From Syntrophaceae bacterium UBA7544 (GTDB lineage Bacteria > Desulfobacterota > Syntrophia > Syntrophales > Smithellaceae), in assembly GCA_002479215.1 (NCBI GenBank), contig DLME01000124.1, positions 1-11,991 on the forward strand: a stretch of 11,991 nt of DNA. Reading direction: 5' to 3'. The notes beneath the pieces were generated by a model, which was not told where the DNA came from, ran no database searches, and saw only the letters and a list, made by a program, of their open reading frames with translations. Within the stretch, counting starts at the first letter, position 1, and each line of letters opens with the position of its first letter. Both the position numbers and the translations under genes were made by a program. Of this stretch, positions 4,349 to 11,991 are shown one piece after another.

Positions 4349-5572
4349 CTCTGCCTTGGATAAAGAGTCATCCAATAACTGGACTGTTACCGGATCGCCC
4401 TTTTTAACTTTGGTTTCGTTTTCTTTTAAGACAATTAAAGCATTGGCTAAAACCATTGATTTCAAAATACCGGATCCTTGTTCTCCGGTTATAGCAGCCA
4501 TGTATTGGTTTTTCTCTTTTTTAACAATGGCACGAATGAAATGTTTGACCCCTTTTTTTTTCTGAATTTTCTGGCTGCTCAGAGCCTTTATGGTTTGGCG
4601 GAATATTTTTGTATGTCCCTGCATCTTTAAAAGGTACGGACGTACAAATTGTTCAAATGAAACCATTGCGGATACGGAATTTCCCGGTAAACCGAACATG
4701 GGAATACCCTTGATTGCGCCAAAAGCCAAAGGTTTGCCCGGCTTCATGGCCACTTGCCAGAAATGCATAGCATTACCGATTTCCCCCATGACATCCTTGA
4801 CAAAATCAAAATTACCGACCGAAACGCCCCCGGAAGAAATAATCAAATCAGCATGCAGCGCAGTTTTAAATTTTTCTTGAAGTTCGGATTTTTTATCTTT
4901 AGCAATTCCCAGTATTAAAGGAATTGCGCCGCATTCCATAACTTGGGCAGCTAAAGAGTAGCTGTTGCTGTTGACAATTTTAGCGGGCGGCGGGTCATTT
5001 TCAATATCCACAAGTTCGTCACCCGTTGCTATAATCGCTACGCGCGGTTTTTGATATACGCTCACAAATGCTCTTCCCAACGAAGCAAGCATCCCTATTT
5101 GTGCCGGACTAATGACACTTCCTTTAGAAATAACGAGTTCTTCTTTTTGCACGTCTTCGCCGACAAAGCGAATATCCTGACCTTCTTTTACTGAATTATA
5201 GATTATAACCGTTTTCCCGATTTTTTTTGTGTCTTCCTGGCGGACAATGGCATCGGCGGCGTCGGGAATTAGTGCTCCGGTCATGATGCGGGAAGCATCT
5301 CCTTTTTTTAATCTTTTTTGCGGAAATTTACCTGCCTGTATCTCTTCAATAACTTTGAGTCGGAGCGGGATTACCCTGGTTGCGCCTTTGGTATCGATAT
5401 GCCGCACAGCATAGCCATCCATCGCTGAATTGTCGGCCGGCGGAATGTTACGTGTGGCAAAAACATCTTCACCTATTACTCGCGCCCGGGCGTCCAGAAT
5501 ATTTACTTTTTCCAAACCTAACTGGTGAAAATTCAAGAAGATTGATTGCAACGCCTTTTCCACCGTAATCAT
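4334..5572 (-). CDS. moeA: Molybdopterin molybdotransferase MoeA
   Basis: MoeA inserts molybdate (or tungstate) into adenylylated molybdopterin, the last step before molybdoenzymes or guanylyl transfer; it works in the cytoplasm as a dimer. The 412-residue length is normal. Diagnostic motifs occur in order: PPADNSAMDGYA (44-55, with the conserved Asp), GDASRIMTGA (91-100), IATGDEL (181-187), ISSGGVSVG (245-253), KPGKPLAFG (277-285) and GLPGNSVS (294-301). In the last motif the usual GNPVS proline is serine (S299). The ATG at 5572 has GGAG 8 bases upstream. It is transcribed away from mfd and towards selC, separated from selC by a hairpin and a promoter. MoeA and the selenocysteine tRNA would both serve a seleno-molybdenum enzyme such as formate dehydrogenase. 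Confidence 0.96.
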   Translation of the reverse strand: MITVEKALQSIFLNFHQLGLEKVNILDARARVIGEDVFATRNIPPADNSAMDGYAVRHIDTKGATRVIPLRLKVIEEIQAGKFPQKRLKKGDASRIMTGALIPDAADAIVRQEDTKKIGKTVIIYNSVKEGQDIRFVGEDVQKEELVISKGSVISPAQIGMLASLGRAFVSVYQKPRVAIIATGDELVDIENDPPPAKIVNSNSYSLAAQVMECGAIPLILGIAKDKKSELQEKFKTALHADLIISSGGVSVGNFDFVKDVMGEIGNAMHFWQVAMKPGKPLAFGAIKGIPMFGLPGNSVSAMVSFEQFVRPYLLKMQGHTKIFRQTIKALSSQKIQKKKGVKHFIRAIVKKEKNQYMAAITGEQGSGILKSMVLANALIVLKENETKVKKGDPVTVQLLDDSLSKAEYFPL

Positions 5573-5604
5573 TTTTTAATCTCCATATAAAATTTATAAA
5601 ATAC

Positions 5605-5632
5605 AGCTTATCAAAGACAAAAGGGTTGTCAA
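5605..5632 (-). promoter_or_regulatory. Candidate moeA promoter
   Basis: On the minus strand TTGACA (5627-5632) is followed after 16 bp by TAAGCT (5605-5610), which keeps the three most conserved -10 bases (T1, A2, T6). It lies 33 bp ahead of the moeA ATG in the moeA-mfd divergent region. The -35 is perfect, the -10 weak. Confidence 0.4.
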
Positions 5633-5672
5633 CTAATAAGAAATGATTAATTTATATGATAATTAAGTGAAC

Positions 5673-5701
5673 TTGAACTAAATTCATATTTGAGCTAAAA
5701 A
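5673..5701 (+). promoter_or_regulatory. Weak candidate promoter of the mfd operon
   Basis: TTGAAC (5673-5678), 17 bp, then TAAAAA (5696-5701): each box matches the sigma-70 consensus at 4 of 6 positions. It lies about 75 bp upstream of the mfd start in a 202-bp divergent region. Several other A+T-rich boxes nearby are almost as good, so this is tentative. Confidence 0.25.
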
Positions 5702-5774
5702 AGTTAAATTTCTGGAGAAGACTTGCGGAAAAGATTTCAATTGCACAATTCATTGCCGCAAAAAGTTTGGGTTA

Positions 5775-8700
5775 TTGTCAGTGAAAAAAATTATCACAAA
5801 AAAAATCACGGAAGATATTGCACCACTCCATGATCTTCTGGAACAAATTAATAGGGGTACCCAAAGGGTCAATGTAAGGGGGCTTAGTGGATCTGCTTGT
5901 CCTTTCTTAACAGCTCTTCTTTTTGCCCGTATGGAGAAGACCCTGCTTGTCGTTTGTCCGGAAGAAAGAGAAGCCGCAGCGTTTGCGAGCGATCTGTCCT
6001 TATTTTTAGGCAAAGACAATGTAATTCATTATCCGTCTCTGGATTTCTTGACTGTTGATATGTTTGCACTCCAGAAAGAAGAAGAATTAGCGCGTCTGGA
6101 AGCTCTTGCTTTTATGCAAATCAACACCGGAGTAGTGGTTATTTCCATGGCTGCTTTAATGCAAAAAGTAATGCCTTTTGCCGAGTTCAATCAATATCTG
6201 CAAATAATTTCCATAGGCGATACATTCAACAGAGATGACTTTTGCGCGCACCTGCAATCAGGTGGCTATAAAAGAGTCAGCCTTGTTGAAGAAAGGGGTG
6301 AATTCAGTGTCCGTGGCAACATCATTGACCTATTCCCTCTCACGTTAAAATGGCCGCTGCGCATGGAAATGTCAGGCGATGAAATCGAATCCATCCGTAA
6401 ATTTGACTGCGCCTCCCAGCGTTCCATAGGTTCAATGGAATCTTTTATTGTGCCGCCGGCAAGCGGAGTAATTGTCAATTCGCAAACGCTGGAGCTGGCT
6501 GTGCGCAATGTCAAACGGCGTATCGACGATATTTCCCTGTCGCGCGAAATTCGTAACCGTTTGGTGAATACTCTGCAAAACGATTTAGCCAATTCCATAA
6601 ATCCGATATATTTACCCCTGTTTTATGAATCCTTCGATGATCGGGACAGCCGTCCACAAAATCGGCTCTCCAGCTTTTTTGATTATCTGCCACAAAATAT
6701 CTTGATGGTTCTGGATGATCCTCTGGCCATCGATCAGGCCGCACAGAATACAGAATTTAATATCGATAAATTATTGCTCAAAGCTAAAAACAGTGGAAAA
6801 TTTTATCTGGAAAAAGAAAATGCATACCTTGATCCTGTTGATGCTGGAGACGCTATGAATAAGTTTAGGCAAATTTCTCTGGAGGGTCTCAGGCTCGACA
6901 AAGGTAGCACAAGCGAGGCGGAAACAGTCGTTTTTGAAGCTCATCAGCAATTCCAACTGTTAAATTCCGTTGCCGATGAGATTAAAGAGGATGCTCTCCT
7001 GCGGCAGACTGTGGAAAAGATAAAAAATTGGCTTGCCGATGGAATGTTGGTTTTTTTTCTTTCTCCTACACCGGAAGACTTTCACCGAATGCAGCATCTG
7101 CTTTTATCCTATGATTTACCTGTGCAGATTTCAACGCAGCAAGATTCAGTCATGGGCAAAATCAGTCAATGGGACGGCAGTCCTCAGCTTATTTTATGGG
7201 AAGGGAAAATCTCCACAAGTTTTATCTTTCCATCAATGAAGCTGGCGTTTCTGAGCGAAGAAGAAATATTTGTGAAAAAGGTGTCCCGCCGCCGCCTACG
7301 TCCTCCACGAGAAGCTTATTTTTTAAAGTCCTTTGGTGATCTAAAAGAAGGTGATTTTGTCGTCCACACCGATTTTGGCATTGGCGTTTATCGTGGGCTA
7401 AAAAAAATTAAAGTCGGTAAAATCGAAAATGATTTCCTGGTTATAGAGTATTTGGATGGAGACAAACTATACATACCGGTTAATTCTCTGGAAAAAATCC
7501 AAAGGTATTTAGGCTCCGATGGTTATGTGCCAAAAATTGATAAGATGGGGGGAACTTCATGGGAGGCTCTAAAGGAAAGAGTAAAAAAATCTGTAAGAGA
7601 AGTCGCCGAGGAATTGGTTTCCATTTATGCCGCTCGCGAAGTGTTGGAAAGAAAATCATTTGCCCCGCCGGATAGGATTTACGAGGAATTTTGTTCCACT
7701 TTTGAATTTGAGGAAACTTCCGATCAAGCTAAAGCTATTGAAGATATCCATCTGGACATGGATGACGTAAAGCCGATGGATCGGTTAATTTGCGGCGATG
7801 CCGGTTTTGGCAAAACGGAAGTCGCTATTCGATCAGCCTTTCGAGCCGTGATGGACGGTAAACAGGTTGCTGTTCTGGTGCCGACAACTATTCTGGCCGA
7901 GCAGCATTATCAGACTTTTTCCCGAAGGCTTAAAGATTTTCCCATTCGTGTGGAGGTGCTTAATCGCTTCAAAAATGTGGCCGCGCAAAAGAAAATTGTA
8001 GAAGAAATTAAAAATCAAAAAGTGGACATTGTTGTAGGAACACATCGCTTGCTCCAAAAAGACATTGAATTTAAGGAGCTAGGATTGGTTATAATCGATG
8101 AGGAACAACGTTTTGGAGTAGTACACAAGGAAAAATTAAAAAAAATGCGCACACTTGTTGACGTGCTAACGCTCTCGGCGACACCAATACCGCGTACCCT
8201 TCATCTTTCCCTGATCGGCATCAGAGATTTATCCATTATTAACACACCTCCGGAAGATCGTATACCCATAAAAACCTATGTGCTGGAGTTTGATGAAGAA
8301 GCAATTAAAGCCGCGGTGGATAAAGAATTAGCGCACCAAGGGCAGGTTTTTTTTATTCATGACCGGGTGCGTTCAATTTATTCGATTTCCCATCTACTCC
8401 AACGCCTTGTGCCGGATGCAAATATTGGTGTTGTCCATGGTCAAATGAAGCCTGTGGAAATAGAAAAAGCAATGGCTAAATTTGTTCAGCGGGAAAGCAA
8501 CGTCCTTGTCAGCACTACTATTGTTGGTTCCGGTTTGGATATTCCCACGGCCAATACGATAATCATAAATCGTGCCGATAGGTTCGGATTGGCGCAACTC
8601 TATCAGTTGCGCGGCCGTGTAGGCCGGGCAAAACAGGAAGCTTTTGCTTACCTTTTATTGCCGCAGGGAGCAATGCTTTCCCGTGAAGCCATGAAAAGGT

Positions 8701-9335
8701 TGCAAGTAATTAAAGAGTTTTCCGATCCGGGTTCCGGATTCAGGATAGCGTATAACGATTTGGAAATCCGCGGTGGTGGAAATTTATTGGGTATTTCCCA
8801 GTCAGGTCATATTTGTGCAGTTGGTTATGAACTTTATACAGAGTTAATGGAAAAAACGATTCGGGAAATTAAAGGGGAAAAAATTGGCGAAGAAGAATTA
8901 TTGCCTGAAATTCAGTTGGGAGTTTCCGCTTTCATTCCTGAAGGATATGTGCAAGATGTCTATCAGCGTTTGGTCTTATACAAAAGAATATCTTTGGCCG
9001 CAAATGATGGGGAGAGTGATCAGATCAAAAGTGAATTGCAAGATTGTTACGGACCTTTGCCCGCGTCAGTAGAAAATTTATTACAAGTTATTAGCATTAG
9101 AAATTCCCTTAAATTGCTGAAGGGGGGAAAAATGGGCTACGATGGCAAGCGTTTATATATTTTTTTCCGGAACAATTCTCCTGTTGATCCGGAAAAGATT
9201 ATCGTTCTTTATCGCAGGAAAATTCAAGAAATACGCTTTACGCCGGATCATAAATTGTTTGTGCCAGCACCAAATCTTTCCGAAAAAGAAATATTGACAC
9301 AAGCCAATTTGTTATTAAAGATGCTTGCCCAATAA
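5775..9335 (+). CDS. mfd: Transcription-repair coupling factor Mfd
   Basis: Mfd is a DNA translocase that removes RNA polymerase stalled at lesions and recruits UvrA. The 1186 residues are full length. The N-terminal UvrB-like region (about 1-330) includes [12 protein letters not shown] and [17 protein letters not shown]; the CarD-like RNA-polymerase-binding domain begins near 524 ([18 protein letters not shown]). The helicase core has Walker A GDAGFGKT (674-681), the Walker B box DEEQ (775-778), [14 protein letters not shown], and RGRVGR (946-951). Then follow the translocation motif region [11 protein letters not shown] and the C-terminal UvrA-regulating domain (about 1040-1180). The usual GDVGFGKT has Ala for Val. 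The start is uncertain: TTG 5775 or GTG 5781, neither with a good ribosome binding site, and the frame is open upstream to 5694. First gene of a four-gene operon. Confidence 0.97.
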   Translation: MSVKKIITKKITEDIAPLHDLLEQINRGTQRVNVRGLSGSACPFLTALLFARMEKTLLVVCPEEREAAAFASDLSLFLGKDNVIHYPSLDFLTVDMFALQKEEELARLEALAFMQINTGVVVISMAALMQKVMPFAEFNQYLQIISIGDTFNRDDFCAHLQSGGYKRVSLVEERGEFSVRGNIIDLFPLTLKWPLRMEMSGDEIESIRKFDCASQRSIGSMESFIVPPASGVIVNSQTLELAVRNVKRRIDDISLSREIRNRLVNTLQNDLANSINPIYLPLFYESFDDRDSRPQNRLSSFFDYLPQNILMVLDDPLAIDQAAQNTEFNIDKLLLKAKNSGKFYLEKENAYLDPVDAGDAMNKFRQISLEGLRLDKGSTSEAETVVFEAHQQFQLLNSVADEIKEDALLRQTVEKIKNWLADGMLVFFLSPTPEDFHRMQHLLLSYDLPVQISTQQDSVMGKISQWDGSPQLILWEGKISTSFIFPSMKLAFLSEEEIFVKKVSRRRLRPPREAYFLKSFGDLKEGDFVVHTDFGIGVYRGLKKIKVGKIENDFLVIEYLDGDKLYIPVNSLEKIQRYLGSDGYVPKIDKMGGTSWEALKERVKKSVREVAEELVSIYAAREVLERKSFAPPDRIYEEFCSTFEFEETSDQAKAIEDIHLDMDDVKPMDRLICGDAGFGKTEVAIRSAFRAVMDGKQVAVLVPTTILAEQHYQTFSRRLKDFPIRVEVLNRFKNVAAQKKIVEEIKNQKVDIVVGTHRLLQKDIEFKELGLVIIDEEQRFGVVHKEKLKKMRTLVDVLTLSATPIPRTLHLSLIGIRDLSIINTPPEDRIPIKTYVLEFDEEAIKAAVDKELAHQGQVFFIHDRVRSIYSISHLLQRLVPDANIGVVHGQMKPVEIEKAMAKFVQRESNVLVSTTIVGSGLDIPTANTIIINRADRFGLAQLYQLRGRVGRAKQEAFAYLLLPQGAMLSREAMKRLQVIKEFSDPGSGFRIAYNDLEIRGGGNLLGISQSGHICAVGYELYTELMEKTIREIKGEKIGEEELLPEIQLGVSAFIPEGYVQDVYQRLVLYKRISLAANDGESDQIKSELQDCYGPLPASVENLLQVISIRNSLKLLKGGKMGYDGKRLYIFFRNNSPVDPEKIIVLYRRKIQEIRFTPDHKLFVPAPNLSEKEILTQANLLLKMLAQ

Positions 9336-9360
9336 CAATAACCAATATATATAAAAAATC

Positions 9361-10365
9361 ATGATTAAAAAGAAAATTAAAATTTCTTCTTACCCTATAA
9401 AACTGATGAATATATTATTGAACAGATATTATGTCTTATGCCTGCTGGCAATTATTTTTATTGCTGCTTGCGATAAAATTAATATTTTTTCCAGGCCTTA
9501 CGTGGCGACAGTTAATGGAGCCAAGATTTATCTTGATGACTATCAAATACGGTTAAACCAAAAAATGTCTATGCTGCCCAAGGACGTTTTGAATCAGCCG
9601 AATTATGTAAAACGCCTCGAAGAAGAAGTTTTGGATGGCATGATTACGGAAAAGATTATGTATTTGCGTGCACAAGAGTTGAATATGTCCATAGGGGCAA
9701 GTGAGTTGGAAGATAAAATTAACGAAATTAAAAAAGATTATGGAGAAGATTTTGCAAACCTGCTGGCGCAGGAAAATGTAAGATATGAACAATGGAAAGA
9801 AGATTTAAAAAAAGAAATGTTCTTGCAAAAGCTTGTCGCGGTCGATGTGAATGCCAAAATAAGAGTGTCAGATGATGAAGCCGAAGATTATTTTAATGAA
9901 TACCGCAACAATTATAGGGAGGAACCACGCGTAAAGGTTGCGCAGATAGTTGTTAGAGATTTAGACAAGGCCAAAGAAGTGTTGGCTCGACTGAACGCTG
10001 GCGATGATTTCGCGGCATTGGCTTCTAAGGTGTCCATTGGTCCCGAAGCTCGTCAGGGCGGGGATCTGGGGTTTATAACTCGCGAGGTCATGCCTGAACC
10101 TTTGGAAGAAACTATTTTCAAGTTACCGGTTAATAAAATAAGTCCGATCGTGCAAAGTCCTTATGGATTTCATATTTTTAAGGTTTTGGAAAGTCAACCA
10201 GCTGGAATTAAAAATTTTTCTGATATTAAAGATGAAGTTATTGCTGATATTCGGGCGCAGAAAGAAGAATCGGCTTTCATTACCTGGCTGCAAGCCTTAA
10301 GGATGAAAGCAGTGATAAAAAAGGAAAACGCCATATTGTGGAAGAAAGTAAACAGGCAAAAATAA
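9361..10365 (+). CDS. PpiC/SurA-type peptidyl-prolyl isomerase, predicted lipoprotein
   Basis: It is an envelope foldase with one parvulin domain. The 334 residues start with a basic segment and a hydrophobic stretch ending in a lipobox, FIAAC, with the lipidated Cys at residue 37. A SurA_N-like helical region follows (about 47-165, VATVNGAKIYLDDYQ..., LDGMITEKIMYLRAQEL), then the parvulin domain (about 188-285) with GGDLGFITREVMPEPLEE and YGFHIFKV, and a basic C-terminal tail. Asp follows the lipidated Cys; in enterobacteria Asp at +2 keeps lipoproteins in the inner membrane, so this protein may act from the inner-membrane surface. No Shine-Dalgarno precedes ATG 9361; ATG 9406 would give a more typical 21-residue signal before the Cys. 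It lies 25 bp after mfd. Confidence 0.88.
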   Translation: MIKKKIKISSYPIKLMNILLNRYYVLCLLAIIFIAACDKINIFSRPYVATVNGAKIYLDDYQIRLNQKMSMLPKDVLNQPNYVKRLEEEVLDGMITEKIMYLRAQELNMSIGASELEDKINEIKKDYGEDFANLLAQENVRYEQWKEDLKKEMFLQKLVAVDVNAKIRVSDDEAEDYFNEYRNNYREEPRVKVAQIVVRDLDKAKEVLARLNAGDDFAALASKVSIGPEARQGGDLGFITREVMPEPLEETIFKLPVNKISPIVQSPYGFHIFKVLESQPAGIKNFSDIKDEVIADIRAQKEESAFITWLQALRMKAVIKKENAILWKKVNRQK

Positions 10366-10368
10366 AGA

Positions 10369-10374
10369 GGGAGG
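10369..10374 (+). promoter_or_regulatory. Ribosome binding site fixing the SurA-like start
   Basis: GGGAGG lies just after the stop of the preceding gene and 11 bases before GTG 10386. A longer frame opens at GTG 10338, but it overlaps the upstream gene and would bury the signal peptide behind 16 extra charged residues. Confidence 0.6.
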
Positions 10375-10385
10375 TTGGAAGCGCT

Positions 10386-11360
10386 GTGGAATTTTACAAA
10401 AGGATTGTTTTGATTGCTTGGGGAGTAATGCTTTTGTCTATACCAGTTGGTGCCGACATTGTGGATAAAATTGTTGCTGTAGTAAATGAAGATGTAATAA
10501 CCCTTTCCGGATTTAATGTGGCGTTTGAACCTTACCGCAAAAATATAGAGGAAAATTATCAGGGCAAAGATAAAGAAGCGGTACTTAAGCAAGCAAGAGA
10601 ATCGTTCTTACAGCGTCTCATTGATAATATGCTGATTGAACAAGAAGCAAAAAAAGCCGGCGTCGGTATTGTCGTCAAAGATGAGGAAGTAATGGGAGTA
10701 ATCAAAGACATGCTGGCGAAAGACAAATCCACTATGGAGGATTTTTTAAAAAAACTTGCCCGTGAAGGTAATTCCCTGGAGTCTATTAAAGGAGATATAA
10801 GGAATCAAATAATGCGTATGCGGTTATTGCGGCGTGAAATCAAAGCCAAAATAGTTGTCAGTGACGAAGAAATAGGTGAGTATTACAACAAAAACCGTCA
10901 GAATTACGAGGGAAAAGAAGCAGTTAGAATTAAGCAAATTTTACTGCTCCTTCCACCCCAAGCGAATAAAGCCATGCGGATGAAAGTAAAAGATCAAACG
11001 AATAATTTACGCAAGCGGATTAAGAATGGAGAACCTTTTGAATTACTGGCCGTAAAATATTCTCAGGGACCAGAGGCCAAGCAGGGCGGTGATGTTGGTT
11101 TTATTGAGAGAGGAGTAATTATTCCGGAAGTAGAAGCGGTTGCATTTAGCCTGCCTCTCGGACAAGTAAGCGAAGTAATAGAATCAAGTCTTGGATTTCA
11201 TATAATTATGGTGGTGGATAAAAGAGGTGCCGGATTGAAACCAATTGCTGTGGTAAGAGAAGAAATAAAAGCAAAAATCGAAGATGAAAAATTGGATAAA
11301 AGATATGAAGAATGGATCACAGCTATCAGGAAAAAATCATACATTGAAATAAGATTGTAA
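10386..11360 (+). CDS. SurA-like periplasmic chaperone / peptidyl-prolyl isomerase
   Basis: SurA-type proteins escort unfolded outer-membrane proteins through the periplasm. From GTG 10386 the protein has 324 residues and a classic signal peptide: MEFYKR, a hydrophobic core, and cleavage after SIPVGA at residue 23. The mature N-terminus, [18 protein letters not shown], is typical of SurA. A helical chaperone domain follows (about 24-175, [19 protein letters not shown]), then one parvulin domain (about 178-285) with [16 protein letters not shown] and [11 protein letters not shown]. coli SurA has two parvulin domains; one is common in other lineages. It shares fold and motifs with its upstream neighbour (QGGD-[LV]-GFI; GFHI), so the two look like an ancient duplication with different anchoring: one lipidated, one soluble. 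Twenty bp separate the two genes. Confidence 0.9.
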   Translation: MEFYKRIVLIAWGVMLLSIPVGADIVDKIVAVVNEDVITLSGFNVAFEPYRKNIEENYQGKDKEAVLKQARESFLQRLIDNMLIEQEAKKAGVGIVVKDEEVMGVIKDMLAKDKSTMEDFLKKLAREGNSLESIKGDIRNQIMRMRLLRREIKAKIVVSDEEIGEYYNKNRQNYEGKEAVRIKQILLLLPPQANKAMRMKVKDQTNNLRKRIKNGEPFELLAVKYSQGPEAKQGGDVGFIERGVIIPEVEAVAFSLPLGQVSEVIESSLGFHIIMVVDKRGAGLKPIAVVREEIKAKIEDEKLDKRYEEWITAIRKKSYIEIRL

Positions 11361-11379
11361 ATAAATAGCATAGTAAAAG

Positions 11380-11991
11380 ATGGATGCAATAAAAATCAAA
11401 GGTGCTTCCCAACACAATTTAAAAAATATTAGTTTAGATATACCCCGCGATAAGCTTGTTGTCATTACCGGTGTGAGTGGTTCAGGCAAATCATCGCTGG
11501 CCTTTGACACAATCTATGCCGAAGGTCAAAGGCGTTATGTGGAGTCGCTTTCCACTTATGCGCGTCAGTTTATCGGACAAATGGACAAGCCGGATGTGGA
11601 ATCAATCGAAGGCTTATCGCCGGCTATAGCTATAGAACAGCGGACAGCCAGCCATAATCCTCGTTCCACAGTAGGCACGGTCACCGAAATTTATGACTAC
11701 TTCCGTCTGCTTTATGCCGGCATTGGTGTTTGCCATTGTTATAGCTGCGGGCGGGAAATCAAATCGCAAACAATCGACAGCATCGTAGAAAATGTTCTGT
11801 CTCTGCCGGCCAATACACGCTTCAGCATTATGGCCCCGCTGGTTCGTGGCAAAAAAGGCGAATTTCAGAAAGAATTAAAAAAGCTTCAGAAAGAAGGATT
11901 TGTGCGTGTCCGGATTGATGGAGACGTTAAGGATCTGGCGGAAGATATTCTTCTGAATAAAAATAAACGCCATGACATCGATTTGATTGTT
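11380..11991 (+). CDS. uvrA: Excinuclease ABC subunit UvrA, 3' end beyond the window
   Basis: UvrA is the damage-sensing ATPase of nucleotide excision repair. The first 204 residues are present and open at the window end (the full protein is about 940). They begin [16 protein letters not shown], then Walker [10 protein letters not shown] (31-39), the strictly conserved segment [44 protein letters not shown] (signature region), YDYFRLL, a Cys-rich HCYSCGRE near 125 and the start of the UvrB-binding insertion ([16 protein letters not shown]). The ATG at 11380 has only AAAAG as a weak ribosome binding site, but alignment with the family leaves no other choice. It follows the SurA-like gene by 19 bp. 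Being in one operon with mfd puts the sensor of stalled polymerase and the protein it recruits under shared control. Confidence 0.98.
   Translation, partial: MDAIKIKGASQHNLKNISLDIPRDKLVVITGVSGSGKSSLAFDTIYAEGQRRYVESLSTYARQFIGQMDKPDVESIEGLSPAIAIEQRTASHNPRSTVGTVTEIYDYFRLLYAGIGVCHCYSCGREIKSQTIDSIVENVLSLPANTRFSIMAPLVRGKKGEFQKELKKLQKEGFVRVRIDGDVKDLAEDILLNKNKRHDIDLIV

Noticed and set aside
4230..4880. Open frames on the plus strand opposite moeA and selC
   Set aside because: They are antisense to a fully conserved moeA, one runs across the tRNA gene, and none has a recognisable domain.
5649..5663. TATGATAAT as a -10 box for mfd
   Set aside because: The nearest -35-like sequence (TTGTCA at 5626) is 23 bp away, too far; no better partner seen.
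1..11991. CRISPR array, rRNA genes, insertion sequences or a riboswitch
   Set aside because: No regularly spaced repeats, rRNA segments, transposase motifs or terminal inverted repeats, and no recognisable riboswitch structure were seen.

Overview
The window looks like a piece of a bacterial chromosome in which the inner end of an integrated mobile element (about 1-4148) is plugged into the 3' end of a selenocysteine tRNA gene (selC, minus strand, 4149-4246), followed by conserved chromosomal genes (4334-11991). The host is probably a Gram-negative anaerobe: it has selC next to a molybdopterin gene, a SurA-type periplasmic chaperone and a lipoprotein foldase. The protein style recalls Desulfobacterota/Syntrophales (Smithella/Syntrophus-like). 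That placement is an inference from memory, not a database result.

Mobile-element side (1-4148). The left edge cuts a membrane-protein gene (1-579) whose N-terminal part carries an exact tandem duplication, period 105 bp. Then come a MerR-like DNA-binding protein (811-1368), a short Cro-like protein (about 1421-1621), and a winged-helix protein resembling phage or plasmid replication initiators (1683-2288). The 3' end of that last gene and the DNA just after it contain four copies of a palindrome (TTCAC-N4-GTGAA), followed by a stretch that is 79% A+T: a candidate replication origin. Next are an excisionase-like gene (2525-2770), a second Cro/XRE-like protein (about 2783-3019) and a tyrosine integrase (to 4142). 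The integrase keeps all its catalytic residues, but its natural start is cut off by an amber codon at codon 5. Its stop lies 6 bp from the encoded CCA end of selC, the classic layout of an element that uses a tRNA 3' end as its attachment site. The other attachment site is not visible and should lie left of the window.

selC and moeA (4102-5633, minus strand). selC looks like a self-contained unit. A hairpin with a U-run separates it from moeA, a TTGACA-N17-TAGAAT promoter sits 7 bp upstream of the tRNA 5' end, and an intrinsic terminator for the tRNA transcript lies inside the coding end of the integrase. moeA (molybdopterin molybdotransferase) and selC both serve enzymes such as the selenocysteine- and Mo/W-containing formate dehydrogenases.

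Repair and envelope-folding operon (5775-11991, plus strand). mfd (transcription-repair coupling factor) is followed at 19-25 bp spacings by a PpiC-type lipoprotein foldase, a SurA-like periplasmic chaperone and uvrA (truncated by the window end). Mfd hands stalled-polymerase lesions to UvrA, so the outer genes form a transcription-coupled repair pair around two envelope chaperones.
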